DNA of 64,000 nucleotides from Omphiscola glabra (GCA_964017045.1 OZ024796.1:20111510-20175509), one strand, 5' to 3'; counted from the stretch's first letter, positions 22,573 through 35,160 are shown. Made by a program: numbers and translations. The notes: generated by a model not told the origin, from the sequence alone.

Positions 22573-22635
22573 CAATCAAGTTTCTTTATTTAACAACATT
22601 CACTATTTTACGCCCTTACTGTTGTTTATACATAA

Positions 22636-22850
22636 ACAATTGTCAACATATCAATAACACATTGACAATTATCAACATATCAACGAAGGTCAACGCATTG
22701 ACAACTGTCTTCATATCGACCAAAGTCAACACATTGAAAACTGTCTACATATCGACCACAATCAAAGCATTGACAACTGTCTATATATAGACCACAGTCA
22801 ACGCATTGACAACGGTCTACATATCGACCACAGTCAACATATTGACAATT
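22636..22850. repeat. 36-bp minisatellite, 6 copies
   Basis: Unit ACGCATTGACAACTGTCTAC followed by ATATCGACCACAGTCA, moderately diverged. Confidence 0.85.
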
Positions 22851-23771
22851 GCCTACACGCCAACGATTCTTGACACCAACATTTTTTCAAAACGATAAGA
22901 ACATGGGCCAACATTTTTTAATAAAAGTTTAATCAAGGATCCCGGAGTCCCAGAAAAAAAAGAGAGAGAGAAAAATCACACTTTCCAACCGTTGTCAAAA
23001 CAATTATTTAAATTTTGCTCGGAAAATATTCATGTGTAACTTTATGTCACCTTATTGCCACTATTACGTCAATCGTGTCGCTATCAAAGTCATACAGACT
23101 GAGTCATATTTATGTCCAACTCTCCCAACGCTGATGGGCACATGAGCAATTACCGCTCGAGCGCTAACATGCACAAACAACCATTCCAGTAACATTATCA
23201 ATCAATTTGAATAGACCACATACCGAAACAGTCCCATAGACAGCTGACATAGGCCCGATACAAGTACAAGCCAATCTAACCAATCAGACCCGGTCTCTAG
23301 GTTGATAAGGGCCACGTAATAAAAAAAAAAGTGCGCTATCGCTTTCTACTGCCTACTGACTGCAGTGACTCGACACATTTTAATTTCACACGGAAACCAC
23401 CCCCTCCCCCACCCTCCCATTAGCGTGTAAATAGACTCGGAAATCTGAAGGCTTCGATTGACATACACTGGGACAATCAAACAGGAAAACCGGAGAGTTT
23501 TCTCGGACACGGCCAGACCCGGAACCAAAAAGAAAAAGGGCGGGAGTAGGAGGGGCGAGGATAGCAGGATAAAATATTGCTACATCACGATGTATTTCGC
23601 TAAGTGCTGAGATCACAAGATTGTCTGAATATAAAATTAGAACACGTCCCCTTAAATCAGGGTTTCTTAATGTATTCTATATTACACACACACATAGGAA
23701 GTGTTTGTAATAGCCCCACACCTCTGCAAAAGTTACAATGCATTCTAAAATTTAAAAAAAAAACTTGTTCT
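22851..23771. other. Intronic or intergenic, no gene seen
   Basis: No recognisable exon. It holds a GA-rich patch near 22960 and a C-rich patch near 23400-23416. Confidence 0.35.
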
Positions 23772-24075
23772 TGTTTCCTCAAACCCCCAGAAAACCACAT
23801 CAAACCACCTAAAAACCACATCAAACCCACTAAAAACCACATCAAACCCTAAAAACCAAATCAAACCCCTAAACACCACATCAAACCACCTAAATACCAC
23901 ATCAAACCACCTAAAAACCACATCAAACCACCTAAAAACCAAATCAAACACCTAAAAACCACATGAAACCCCTTAAAACCCACATTGATCAGCCTATTAC
24001 CCCTTCAAATCCACATCGAAACCCGTAAGAACCACATCGAACCACCTAAATATCAGCTTGAAACCCTTAAAAACC
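23772..24075. repeat. About 21-bp minisatellite, 13-14 copies
   Basis: Unit AAAACCACATCAAACCACCT with variable ends, degenerate on the right. Confidence 0.85.
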
Positions 24076-25547
24076 ACATGTAACCCCTTTAGAATGTGAA
24101 CAGTGAGTTTTGGCAGGGGCTGAGATGCTGCACCGGGGTCAATATATTATTGATAGGCAGCCGACTTACTAGAGGGGTTCTCTATCTCTGTCAGAATCGT
24201 TTCTGTGACTAGAACTAGAAGGTTAAGTGAGTATTCTCCATATCTACGTAGAGCATTCTAACTTCTAGTGTGTTCTAGAGATGCAGTGGTTAGAAGATGA
24301 CTCGCAGATACAAGGAGAAGTTAATTGGCGTTGACAGTAACAGAAACCAAAGGGAGGATACGTCTACGATACTACTACTTCCCGTTGAACCAAATTTGGC
24401 TCATCATAGAAATTACAGTTTATGCTACACGATACTTGTAAAAATTACAATGTGCTTCACATTTATATTTAAATCATTAATTTTTTACTACTATCAAATT
24501 TAAACGAAATAAGAAAATGTAATATATATATATACATTTTGCTGGCATCTGTCCGTCACAATATGACGATGGTGTAAACTTCACAGGACGTAAATCCACA
24601 AGGCCTGGGATTATTTTTTAGGATTATAAGCTGGTTACTAAAAAGCAAATCGCCCCTGGATAACCCAAGGGAACATCATGTGGATGATACAGCTTGGCAC
24701 CATTTACGTCGCGCAATGTTTCATTGAGTCAATGTTATCCGCCTACGGGACTCCATCTCCGGGTTTGAGTTCAGAGTTTCCTCTTCTTGCCTCTTAGATG
24801 AGTTATCATCCAAGGTTAAAGAGTCCCATCCACGCGGATATATATATATATATATATATGTATTAATTTCGTTTAATTTTAACATTAGCAATTTTTCAAA
24901 CATGTATTAATATATTTACGTGGAGTTGAGAACCACTGGTTTGACCACTTGATTGGATCAAAAAGCCATCTATAGCCACATAATAAATAAACCGCCAGCT
25001 TCTATTTATATTGAGTTGACATACGTTGTCGCTTTTCGCACAGTTCACAAATGATATCTTCAAGCTGGATCTTTCTGTTAGTTGAGTGTACTCACAAGAA
25101 GCTCAGGTTCAATGCTCATATTCCCAGCCATCAGAAACCATAGAAGGGGAAATCGTCAGGTCTTCACACAAGACGGGGGAACATTTCTTGATAGCGCTAT
25201 AATGACTGAGCCATAATTTAGAGTACAGACGGTACAGCCCACGGCGTGACACAGCGGAAATTTGCGGTACACTTTAGTGTGATCAATGGTTGACATTTCA
25301 CAATAGGGCTTATGAGGGATAGATCACTTTGGAGTTCGTATTTCAACGTACCAGAAGATAAACGTTCAATGTTGCAAAAAGGTGAACGGCGATCATGGCC
25401 TTCAACCCAACGACATAACTTTCCTCGCGGCAGCCGGAGTCGTACAATCCCATTCCACATATACATAACACAAAACGTACATAACGATTTTTAAAAAAAG
25501 CGCTATCATGGACCCTATTTGAGCCCTCCCCGCACCACCTAAAATCT
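24076..25547. other. Unassigned, probably old transposon sequence
   Basis: No gene recognised. The part from 24540 to 24840 is GC-richer, with phrases that read like a decayed repeat. A (TA)n run lies at 24838-24860. Confidence 0.35.
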
Positions 25548-25805
25548 TGGCTATGCCCCTGATTTCAATCTCGACACATTGCTTTGCCCATGACTTCAAA
25601 ATACACACATGGCTATGCCCATGACTTCAAAATACACACATGGCTATGCCCCTGAATTCAATACACACACATGGCTATGCCCCTGAATTCAATATACACA
25701 CATGGCTATGCCCCTGATTTCAATCTCGACACATTGCTTTGCCCATGACTTCAAAATACACACATGGCTATGCCCATGACTTCAAAATACACACATGGCT
25801 ATGTA
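25548..25805. repeat. 31-bp minisatellite, about 8 copies
   Basis: Unit GGCTATGCCCATGACTTCAA followed by AATACACACAT. Two copies of a longer variant with TTTCAATCTCGACACATTGC show a higher-order duplication. Confidence 0.85.
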
Positions 25806-26865
25806 ATTGCCTTCCACTTACAAACACATCCCCCCCCCCCCCCCACACGCGACACTCGTTTCAACATAAACTTTTAACCTAAACATTTAACCTCAACATT
25901 TGGTCAAGCATGACAAGATAAGACCAAGTACAACACAGATATCAATTTCTTTCATTGACGAGGACACGTCACGCCAATGCCTCCAAAAATAGATTGGGTA
26001 AATAAAGTGGAGACGGCTTTAGTATCCAGACCCCTAACAGATTTTTACCCCAGCCAGTCGTCTTTGGAAAATTAAGACTTCAATTGTGCGAAGCGCTGAA
26101 ATAAATAACTTAACTTCTGCGTCACATCATTCAAGAAAATGTTTAAAAAATATATTTTTAGTAAGAGCGATGCATAATCAATATTATACAGCCCCCATGA
26201 CGTTATATTTCAAATTCCCCAATACCTTTTATACATCCCGTTTAATTCGTTTGGAACAAAATCGTACGACACATCGGAATTTTTCCTGGCCCACTAGCGT
26301 TTTATGACACATCTGTAAGATGTTAAATGTATAAACAGCTATGTCTTCTGTGGGAAACACAACTTAATTAAGAAAATAATCTCACTCCAAGGAAAGGGTA
26401 TAGTGTATAGTAAGTTAAGTAAGTCAAGCAATGCCGAGGGGTGGGGGTAGTAGAAAATAGAAGAGTTTGAGAAACCCTCAGCTATGTATAGTCAACGATG
26501 ATTTGACATGTTTACAAACAAGGGTAAGGTTCCGAAAAAAAAAGGCCACATCGGGTTTGGACGTCCACTTTGAGAATCATGCACCAGAAGATATTTGGAA
26601 TGATAAAGTCATCCCAAAACTCGGCAAGCCGATGACATAGCAATAAAGTAAGAAAGAGCTGGGAAGACGGGATGGGCTGGTGTAATCGATGACTGTACAA
26701 ATATGAACATAGTAAATACCTGGCTTTGTTTCCACGGGGTCAAATCAGTCCCAAATCTTTATTTTTAAAGTTGTGTCAGCAAATAGATGAAAATATGGTT
26801 AATTTTATTAAGTTAAGTCTCAACGCTTAACCAATAACTGGGTATTGATTGCTCATTTACAAGAC

Positions 26866-27640
26866 CGACCGGTGACTAGGCATATATTTTGGACTGACCA
26901 GTGACTAAATAGGGACTGACCAGTGACCATGGCTATATTATAGACTAACCAGTGACTATGCATATATTATGGACTGATCAGTGACTAGATATGGACTGAT
27001 CAGTAACTAGATATTGACTGATCAGTGAATAGATATGGACTGACCAGTAACTAGATATGGACTGACCAGTAACTAGATATGGACTGACCAATGACTAGAT
27101 ATGGACTGACCAGTGACTAAATATGGACTGACCAATGACTAGATATGGACTGACCTGTGACTAGATATGGACTGACCTGTGACTAGATATGGTCTGACCA
27201 ATGACTAGATATGGACTGACCTGTGACTAGATATGGACTGACCAGTAACTAGATATGGACTGACCAATGACTAGATATGGACCGACCAGTGACTAGATAT
27301 GGACTGACCAGTAACTAGATATGGACTGACCAGTGACTAGATATGGACTGACCAGTGACTAGATATGGACTGACCAATGACTAGACATGGACTGACCAGT
27401 AACTAGACATGGACTGACCTGTGACTAGATATGGACTGACCTGTGACTAGATATGGACTGACCAATGACTAGATATGGACTGACCAATGACTAGATATGG
27501 ACTGACCTGTGACTAGATATGGACTGACCTGTGACTAGATATGGACTGACCAGTGACTAGATATGGACTGACCAGTGACTAGATATGGACTGACCTGTGA
27601 CTAGATATGGACTGACCAATGACTAGATAAGGTCTGACCT
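26866..27640. repeat. 22-bp minisatellite, about 35 copies
   Basis: Unit GACTGACCAGTGACTAGATA followed by TG, with CAATG, CCTGTG and CAGTAA variants interspersed. Edge units are longer and diverged. Confidence 0.92.
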
Positions 27641-27642
27641 AA

Positions 27643-27786
27643 GATCTCCAGCAGCTGGGAATCCATGAATGGAAGAAGCAAGCATCAGTTAGGTCTGAGT
27701 GGAAGGAAGTGGCGAGGCGGGTCAGGGCGCTACATGGGCTGGAGTGCCACAGGGATGGATGGATTGCTATTGAAGTCTATTTTTAG
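27643..27786 (+). mobile_element. LINE ORF2 C-terminal relic
   Basis: A 47-codon frame from GAT at 27643 to TAG at 27784 reads DLQQLGIHEWKKQASVRS then EWKEVARRVRALHGLECHRD. It resembles the extreme C-terminus of non-LTR retrotransposon proteins. It starts right at the edge of the 22-bp array, so the array may have grown at or within the element. Confidence 0.5.
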
Positions 27787-27872
27787 GAGCAGTTTTGTAT
27801 TGCTCGTATCTCAATCAAAAACATTTGAATGTATGCGGAAGACTGACCATATTCTTTCCATAGGCTCTAGAC

Positions 27873-28060
27873 CAGCGGTTCTCAACCAGTGGGTAGTGAC
27901 CCCTTTGGAGGTCGAATGAGCCTTACATAGGGGTCGCCTAAGACCATCGTAAAACACAACTTTATGAAGCAGCAATGAAAATAATTTTATGGTTGGAGGT
28001 CACCGCAACATGAGGAATTGTATTAAAGGGTCGTGCCATTAGGAAGGTTGAGAACCACTG
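27873..28060 (+). mobile_element. SPIN-like hAT MITE, copy 2
   Basis: Starts CAGCGGTTCTCAACCAGTGG and ends GGTTGAGAACCACTG. It contains GGTCGCCTAAGACCATCGTA and an ATGAGGAATTGTATTAAAGG stretch shared with copy 1. Flanks CTCTAGAC (27865-27872) and CTCTAGGC (28061-28068) match at 7 of 8 positions with TA at the centre. Confidence 0.85.
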
Positions 28061-28068
28061 CTCTAGGC

Positions 28069-29930
28069 AAACAGTAGAACATTGTCAGAAACCATTCACA
28101 AGAAATTGGTTTAAATTATTTGTTGATATAAATTATAAGAAGAAATTACCACAAAAAAAAAAGTTTTTATATGACAGACCTTGGCCATGAGTACAAAGGA
28201 TACAACAGACAGATCATCTTAGAGTTTGAAACATTACAACCATACACATGTATTTCATATTAATATGCCTGTCAAATTGGGGATGGGAAGGTAAATATAA
28301 CTTACCATAATAATGCAGAACCCCTGGAAAAGAGGAGGCAATTTTCACGGAAAAAGAAAGAGGATTCACTTTGTGGGAGGGGTTCAGTTAACAGATCTTT
28401 TTTTAAAGGGAAGTAAATAACCATCATTCAATCTTGTGATTAGTAAATATAATTTGTACATGATCTGTTTATGACCATATGCTAACTAACAATAATTTTT
28501 AGATCAAATATAATCGGGTCATGTTTATTTACTCGCTGTCATAGGAAATAGAGACAAACAATATCTCACTGCACAGTGACGTCATATATGCCTCCCCGAC
28601 TGTCACAGTTTCAGGCGTGAGATCAGAGAGTCTCAAAAGGTAGTGAGTAGAGGCATAGGGATGAGATAATATTTTTATCAAACATGGGTCACATTAGTGT
28701 TTCAAAAACTGTTTATGCAAGTATAAATTAAGTTTTTCTATTACATAAAATAGTCAACAGAAACTTACTTAAAATACTCATTACTTATGTTTTATGTAAA
28801 TTTATTATTAAATCTTAACATATAGTGTTATATTAACACCGATTGTTTGTGTCTATTTAATCTATTTTAAAGCTTTATCACAGTCCAACACTTTTAAACT
28901 ACTAACAGAGGTTACTTTTTAATTCAGCCTAAATTCAGGCAATAAAGAAATAAGAGGTTGACAAATCTCATGCATATTTGTATTTGAGAATGTAAGAAAC
29001 AGATAATTTATTGATTTTCAGACCAATAAAATAAAGCAGAAGACATGACATGACTCAAGGAAACCAGTCAGACACAAACATGATCTGAAGTTTTAAAGTT
29101 GCTGTTTTGCAAATAAACTGTATTTCTGCAGTCCGACTATAGAGAAATGGTACTTATTAGTACCATAGGTTTTGTGGGTTGGTCATTTATTTTTTAACTT
29201 ACATTTTTATTTTTAAAAAAATATTTATTATATTTTATCAATTTGTTTCATTGGTTTAAGTATTTGTAAAAAAATTAAAATTATTACAAAATTTGAAATT
29301 ACTATTAAAAAAATATATTTTTGGAAACTATTCAGCGCGGAGTCTCCCTTGAAAGCTTCGTAGATTTCCCAAAAAACAAAATAATGTTACTGTCAAAAAA
29401 AAATTAAATACTGGTATTAATATGGTCAAATGATTTTAATTTCACGATTTATTAAGGAGTTATTTGTTTCTCTAAAGAAATGTATCCAAACGGAGACTCT
29501 TATCATGGAATTTATCCTAATTTGCATATAAAATTACGGACTAATGCTATCGGCTATCGTAAACAAGTAAGCTTTATCATTTAAATTTAGGCCTGGGTGG
29601 GTCTTTATTTTTAGTGCGTCTTTTTAGGATACAATATTTGAATTACTTATTGTTATTACGTCAAATACATTTTCATGTACAATGGACAATACTAAATAGA
29701 ACTAAATAGCCAATAGCCATCGGCTTCTTGACAAATCTTGATTCAGTCATGTAGTTGTAGACTAAGAGTCTAAGTCGACTAGTATTATAATTATTAAAAG
29801 CATGATTCAGGCTTAGTTTAAGATAGTTTAATAAGAAGGATACCTAGCCGGGTACCCCATTTTATTTAAAGTTTTAATTAACTAAGACACATATAATTTG
29901 AAAAGTAAGTAAATAAACAAACCAACTGTT
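28069..29930. other. AT-rich, no gene seen
   Basis: Long AT-rich stretch without recognisable coding, repeat or transposon structure beyond poly(A/T) runs. Confidence 0.4.
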
Positions 29931-29934
29931 TTAC

Positions 29935-30200
29935 CTGCCTGTAACATAATCCTCTACCATGGCGAACAACAAAACGTTCATCCATTATTTCCGAACACGT
30001 AACACATCAGTCGACATAACTGACACACCTCCAGGGAGCACACCCAGCATGAGCTTTGACCTTTGAACTCCGCCTTCACACAGCGCTTCCATTCGTTGCA
30101 CTTTGTTGTTGCGCCTGGCCGTGATACCGCTTACGTCACAAGCCCGAACGATGAGGTTGCTGAGTCATTGTGACTGGCTCAGTCTGTAAAAGGGGTCACT
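29935..30200 (-). promoter_or_regulatory. Candidate KEAP1 first exon and promoter
   Basis: The minus strand reads GCCATGGTAGAGGATTATG with ATG at 29960, then ACAGGCAG before the donor GTAAAA at 29934. Joined to the leader acceptor at 19370, this ATG gives a 21-codon upstream ORF ending at TGA before the KEAP1 start. The region 30000-30200 is clearly GC- and CpG-richer than its flanks, with a CRE-like TTACGTCA and an ARE. Which gene it serves is inferred from orientation and the matching splice sites; no transcript evidence is available. Confidence 0.4.
30158..30167 (-). promoter_or_regulatory. ARE/MARE-type site, TGACTCAGCA
   Basis: The minus strand reads ATGACTCAGCAA, an exact match to the TGACNNNGC antioxidant-response core bound by NRF2-small MAF in animals. 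KEAP1 itself is a known NRF2 target in mammals, so an ARE in its promoter would form a feedback loop. A motif this short can occur by chance. Confidence 0.4.
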
Positions 30201-30590
30201 ATTAAAGTTAGCCGAACAATAACATGTTATCAAGCTGAATCTGGCGATGCTATGCAACTCCGTAGCTTCTACGTTCTATACTTTTAGACACATAATTAAT
30301 ATTTTTGTTTTGTTGGAAATTGCTACTATTACGCTAGGAATCGAGGCGTGTGCAAGTACTACAGGCAAACTTAAGACTGATTAAGGTCTATTATTGATAG
30401 GAGTTTATATATATATTTTTTTAAATGTGTCATTGCAGTTGTAGGGCTGACTCTGACTCTACGCTTACCAGACGCCACATTTGACAGGGATTGTCCCAGT
30501 TCAGGGGACGTCCAATAATTAAGTTAACAAAATAGGGGTGGGGTTGGAAATTGACAGCAACCAAAAAAAAAATAAAATAAATAAAAGGTG

Positions 30591-30744
30591 TGGGGGGGGG
30601 GGGGGGGGGGGGGGGTGGGGGAGTCAAAATAAATTGGCGTCCAGAACTCTATTTTTCTTTGATATATAATATGTATTCTTCTCTTCTTTTTTATATTTGA
30701 GGGTCCACGATCAATTTATGTATACACCCCCCTCTCTTTCTCTT

Positions 30745-30789
<45 letters not shown>

Positions 30790-30846
30790 ATCTTTATCTC
30801 TCTCACTCTCTCTCTCTCTCTTTATATATATATATATATATAATAC
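30591..30846. repeat. G tract plus CT and TA microsatellites
   Basis: A run of nearly unbroken G from about 30590 to 30621 is followed by CTCTCTTT repeats (30730-30818) and TATATA (30822-30842). The left neighbour GGGGACGTCCAATAATTAAG resembles a decayed end of the GGGGCCATCC element family. Confidence 0.85.
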
Positions 30847-30849
30847 GCA

Positions 30850-33419
30850 TATATAATTATCTTACACATTTTTTAATGGCTATAAGGATTCTTATAATTT
30901 TAAGTGGTCAGAACAACCCTATGCCCATACCTCCGGTATTTAATTATAAATTGTATGATTATGATGGCCTCATGCTTGGAAAAAATATAGTTATTATTAG
31001 CATAATTTTAAATTTACTCGACTCCATGTACGCTAAGCTAGGGAAAAAAAAATGAAAACTAAAAAAAAAAAACCCAGATACTTTTGTTAACAAAAATTAA
31101 GAATTTAAAGGGCGTGTACAAATAGTGCACGATACAACGATTATTATAGCGAAAGCGTTTGTGTTTTCTTAAAGTGTGCCACTTTTGTAACAAAGTTTCC
31201 TGAACTGTAGGTATTTAAAAAAAAATACTTAGCATATATATTTATAGATTCTCGACTGATTTTTCTCTTTGTAATATCACAATAATAAACGCTTTGTCCC
31301 ATCTATTTCCACGCAATTTAAAAATTTTTTTTTTTTCAAAATGAGAATCTAGTAAGATAAGATAAGGTAAGATAAAATATGATAAGATTCATTGGTTATT
31401 GCACGCTACTGGTCCCTCTGTCGCTCACCCTAACCCGAACCCTAAATCTATCATAAACAAAGGGAAGTGACTCCCAATAAGGGGACCACAACAGCACATT
31501 AGCCGATTCATTTATTGATCCAAACAAATGTTTTTTGATCACATTGTGCATATTCATTTTCAACACATAAATACATATTTTAATTAAATACACATCTGCA
31601 TAAATTATTTCATTAGTGTAAAGAAAAAAAAACCAGCCATTCAGTGAACTCCCTTAGCCATATCAGGGACTTAATTAGTTCTCATTTAGATTTTGAAACT
31701 TCTTGGGGAGCACGCTGGTAAATTCGTACAAATTGGGGAACAAAAGAATTTTTATATCTTTCAGTCCTCGCACTGAGAGAAAGAATTCGTCCCGAACGGG
31801 CCGATCCTACGTATCAGCGATGAAGAGGGTGGGATGTATCGGCCATTTTTAAAAAAAAATTTTTTAGTTTTACAAACTTAGTAGAAAGCTCAATAAACGT
31901 TTAAGTGAAATAGCATTTCGATTATTATGCCGAATCCTTTTTTTTTTTTTTTTGTAATAATTTTAGAAATAAAACCCCTAAAATATCCGAGGCACTCTGC
32001 AGTCGTAGGGGTTGCTAGGCGGACACGATGGTTCTAAGGTTAAGTGACTCCTACATTTTTAAACTAGGATCTATTTCGTTGTCCTCCAAATAAGTGTATA
32101 ATGTAGACAAACTGAATTCAGATAAGTGCTAAAATGCATTACGGTATTTTGAATTTATCAAAAATTTTCTGGAGACTACAAAAAAGACTATAGCAAATTT
32201 TGCCAGTTTCCTACCCGAAAGTAGGAATGCCGCCACGATATATTCTGAAAGAAACAACAAATTCAAGTATGCACCCCTGCATTTTGAGTTTGCCCGACTA
32301 TCTTTAGCACCCTAATTACTGCAGCCCTTCCCTCTCTCTGATCAAGGTTACAGTATGGGGTTAATTATAAGCAAGTGCTAAATGATAATCATGAGGCACG
32401 CCACCACTGAAATGAATTCAGTTTATTTATGACACTGGGTGCTATAATGCCTCTTACAAAACCTTAAAAATATCCTCCCCAGTTCCAAAAGTAGAATAGA
32501 AACATTGAATTCAAGTATTCTAAAAATACACTTATCGAACTGAAATAATAAAAAAAGATTATGGGGAGCACACTCCCCAGACCCCTCCACCGATGAAGAT
32601 TCATCGGCGCCTTCGATTTCCGCCCTACTTCCTAATGAAAATGATCGCCGATTTTGGTATCAAAATATACACTACCTCTTGGCATAGCTACAATCAGTGC
32701 CGACATGTGTGACCAAATGTGTGATTGCCGCCCTCGCTTTTACGATACAAACTCTGCAGTTGTCCGAAAATGCCACACCTGCATATAAAGAAAAAGTGAC
32801 ACTTGCTTGAAGCACCCCAATCCGCCCTATTTTGACGCCACTAGCAGATACATATCTAGAGTATTTGTCGTCAGGGGACAAGATTCATTTTGCCCCCCCC
32901 CCCCCCCATCAACTCTGAAACCAAAAATTTTCAACTAATGAATACCACCAAAGCCCATTTAGCCCCCCCTCTGCTAATCTGGCGCCCCGGGACGTATGTC
33001 CCATCTGCCACCCATTAGCTACTCCCCTGGCAACTGGCAATTGGCAATGCCCCCCCCCCCCCAATCCCGAAAAATCTGAAATGCCCACCCCCCGGGGAAA
33101 AATGTCTGACAGAAACACTGTGAGCAAGAGGGGGTGGGGGCTCGGATATAAAAGTGGTGCAAAGATGTAAGATGGACAAAAAATTACATATGTATTTTAA
33201 ATTGTATTGAAGACTGAATCTACATCTACATGTCCCTTAGTCCTTGAACTGTTTGGGCGCCACAGTTAAATGAAAGCGATCCTCCTCCACTCCTCTTCTG
33301 CACTTCACGCAGCATCGCCTGGCTTAACTGAAGAACTGAATTGAAAAGAAACACGAGACGTGACAGCGCGTTATGCGACGGCTCTGAGCCAGAGAAAGTG
33401 CCGTCTAGCTGGCTGCTAC

Positions 33420-33420
<1 letters not shown>
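30850..33420. other. No gene seen; dispersed repeat copy 2 and decayed MITEs
   Basis: 31398-31500 is the second copy of the dispersed repeat at 4556-4760. Near 32820-33030 a GGCGCC-containing stretch with a long C tract resembles decayed CAGAGGCGTAGC-type MITEs. 33220-33425 reads like a transposon tail (CTTGAACTGTTTGGGCGCC), but I cannot place it. Confidence 0.4.
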
Positions 33421-33423
<3 letters not shown>

Positions 33424-33463
<40 letters not shown>

Positions 33464-33925
33464 GGAGAGCAGGGAGGGAGAGAGAGGAGAGGAGATAAAA
33501 GAGGGAGAAAGAGGAGAGAAGAGAGAGGAGAGGAGAGAGAGGAGAGAAGAGAGGGAGAGAGAGATTAGAGAAGAAGGAGAGAGAGGAGAGAAGAGAGGGA
33601 GAGAGAGGAGAGAAGGGATGGAGAGCAGGGAGGGAGAGAGAGGAGAGAAGAGAGGGAGAGAGAGGAGAGAAGAGAGGGAGAGAGAGAGAGGAGAGAAGAG
33701 AGGGAAACCAGGGAGGGAGAGAGAGAAGAGAAGAGAGAGAGAGCAGGGTGGGAGAGAGAGGAGAGAAGAGAGGGATAGCAGAGAGAGAGAGAAAGGAGAG
33801 AAGATAGGGAGAGAGGGAGGGAGAGAGAGGAGAGAAGAGAGAGGGAGGGAGAGAGAGGAGAGAAGAGAGTGAGAGCAGAGATAGAGAGAGAGAGCAGAGA
33901 GAGAAAGAGAAGAGAGAGAGAGAGA
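33424..33925. repeat. 500-bp polypurine (GA-rich) tract
   Basis: Almost pure purine on the plus strand, built from GAGAGA, GGGAGAGAGAGG and AGAGAAGA units. It is open in several frames on both strands (fake RE-rich and LS-rich proteins). Such tracts can adopt triplex structures. Confidence 0.93.
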
Positions 33926-34401
33926 AGAGGTGTCTATTATTGCACACAGAAAATGCTGATATTTTAAGCTTCGAATGGATAGACTAGACAAGGATGATAT
34001 CAACCGGTTCCATAAAAATATTGATATGGTATTGATAAATAAAAAAGTAAAATATTATGCGCTATTTCAGCCAGGAACATTTGGCTTATCAACTTAAAAC
34101 TAAATAAAGATGGAACATTTGGCTTATCCACTTGAAGATGGAACATTTGTCTTATCAACTTGACGATGGAAAAATAAAAGCTAGCAATAAATTTACTTAC
34201 AATTATTTTCAGATTTTAGCTTATCAATTCAATGTGCATTATATTGAGCAAAAATAGATAAATAAAAAAAAAAGAAGAAGAAGTATATCAACTACTTTCA
34301 CAAATTATACGACGGCCAGTTTCCCCAGGGGCTGCTTTGCCCCATGATTATTGCATTGCAGGGACACTTGAGTTTAAGTGACATCAGCTTTTGGTGTAAG
34401 C

Positions 34402-34599
34402 CAGTGGTTCTCAACCTTTCTAATGCCGCGACCCTTTAGATACAGTCCCTCTTGATGTGGCGACCCCCAGCCACAAAATTATTATCGTTGCTACTTCATA
34501 ACTGTAGAGTAAAAGTGTTTTCCGATGGTCTTAGGCGACCCCTGGAAAAGGGCCATTCGACCCCCAAAGGGGTCGCAACCCACAGGTTGAGAACCGCTG
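34402..34599 (-). mobile_element. SPIN-like hAT MITE, copy 3, perfect target duplication
   Basis: Starts CAGTGGTTCTCAACCTTTC and ends GGTTGAGAACCGCTG. It is inverted relative to copies 1 and 2 (CGATGGTCTTAGGCGACCCC). Flanks GTGTAAGC at 34394-34401 and 34600-34607 are identical, an exact 8-bp duplication with TA at the centre as expected for Buster-type hAT elements. This is the youngest-looking copy here. Confidence 0.9.
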
Positions 34600-34948
34600 G
34601 TGTAAGCGTTACGCTTGTCCACGTCACTGCACTCACTGGCCGATGGTCTACTTGACCTGCTTGACCTAGTTGACCTGCTTGCTGTATTGGCCAAAAAGAG
34701 GCCCGCTCCCCCACGTCTATAGGAAATGAGTACAACAAAGTAACAAAGTGAGGTCCAACCTGAAAAAAAGGAACGCAACAAAACAACGAACGTGACGGCA
34801 CGAAGCCTTCGTCAGCAAATAAAACAGCAGGAACAAGACAACAGAATATCACTTAGCTGAAAAGTCGTATCCAAGAGGGCAGCAAAAGAATTTTCAGGTT
34901 TGATCTTACTTTGTTTTACTCATTTCCTCTTTTGATAATCTGATTGCA

Positions 34949-35088
34949 ATCTCTCCCCCTTATTACCAATCTCTCCCCCTTATTACCAATCTCTCCCCCT
35001 TATTACCTATCTCTCCCCCTTATTACCAATCTCTCCCCTTTATTACCAATCTCTCCCCCTTATTACCAATCTCTCCCCCTTATTAACA
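34949..35088. repeat. 20-bp minisatellite, 7 copies
   Basis: Unit CTCTCCCCCTTATTACCAAT, nearly identical copies. Confidence 0.92.
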
Positions 35089-35160
35089 TAAATAATAAAT
35101 ATTCGGCGGCCGATTAATCGGTAGTTGTCAAATGAGCAAATCCCTGCAACTCCCTGCAAC

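Larger units (their letters stand above)
19370..29934 (-). other. Candidate 10.6-kb 5' intron of KEAP1
   Basis: If the first exon at 29935 is correct, this is one intron. It contains about ten minisatellite arrays, a pogo-like fragment, a LINE relic and a SPIN-like MITE. I recognise no coding exon. A short phrase at 19545-19590 (CGTGGTACCCCAGCCTAGGG) recurs at 44305-44370. Confidence 0.4.

Noticed and set aside
33360..34003. Arg/Glu-rich and Leu/Ser-rich proteins
   Set aside because: Polypurine tract artefacts on the two strands.
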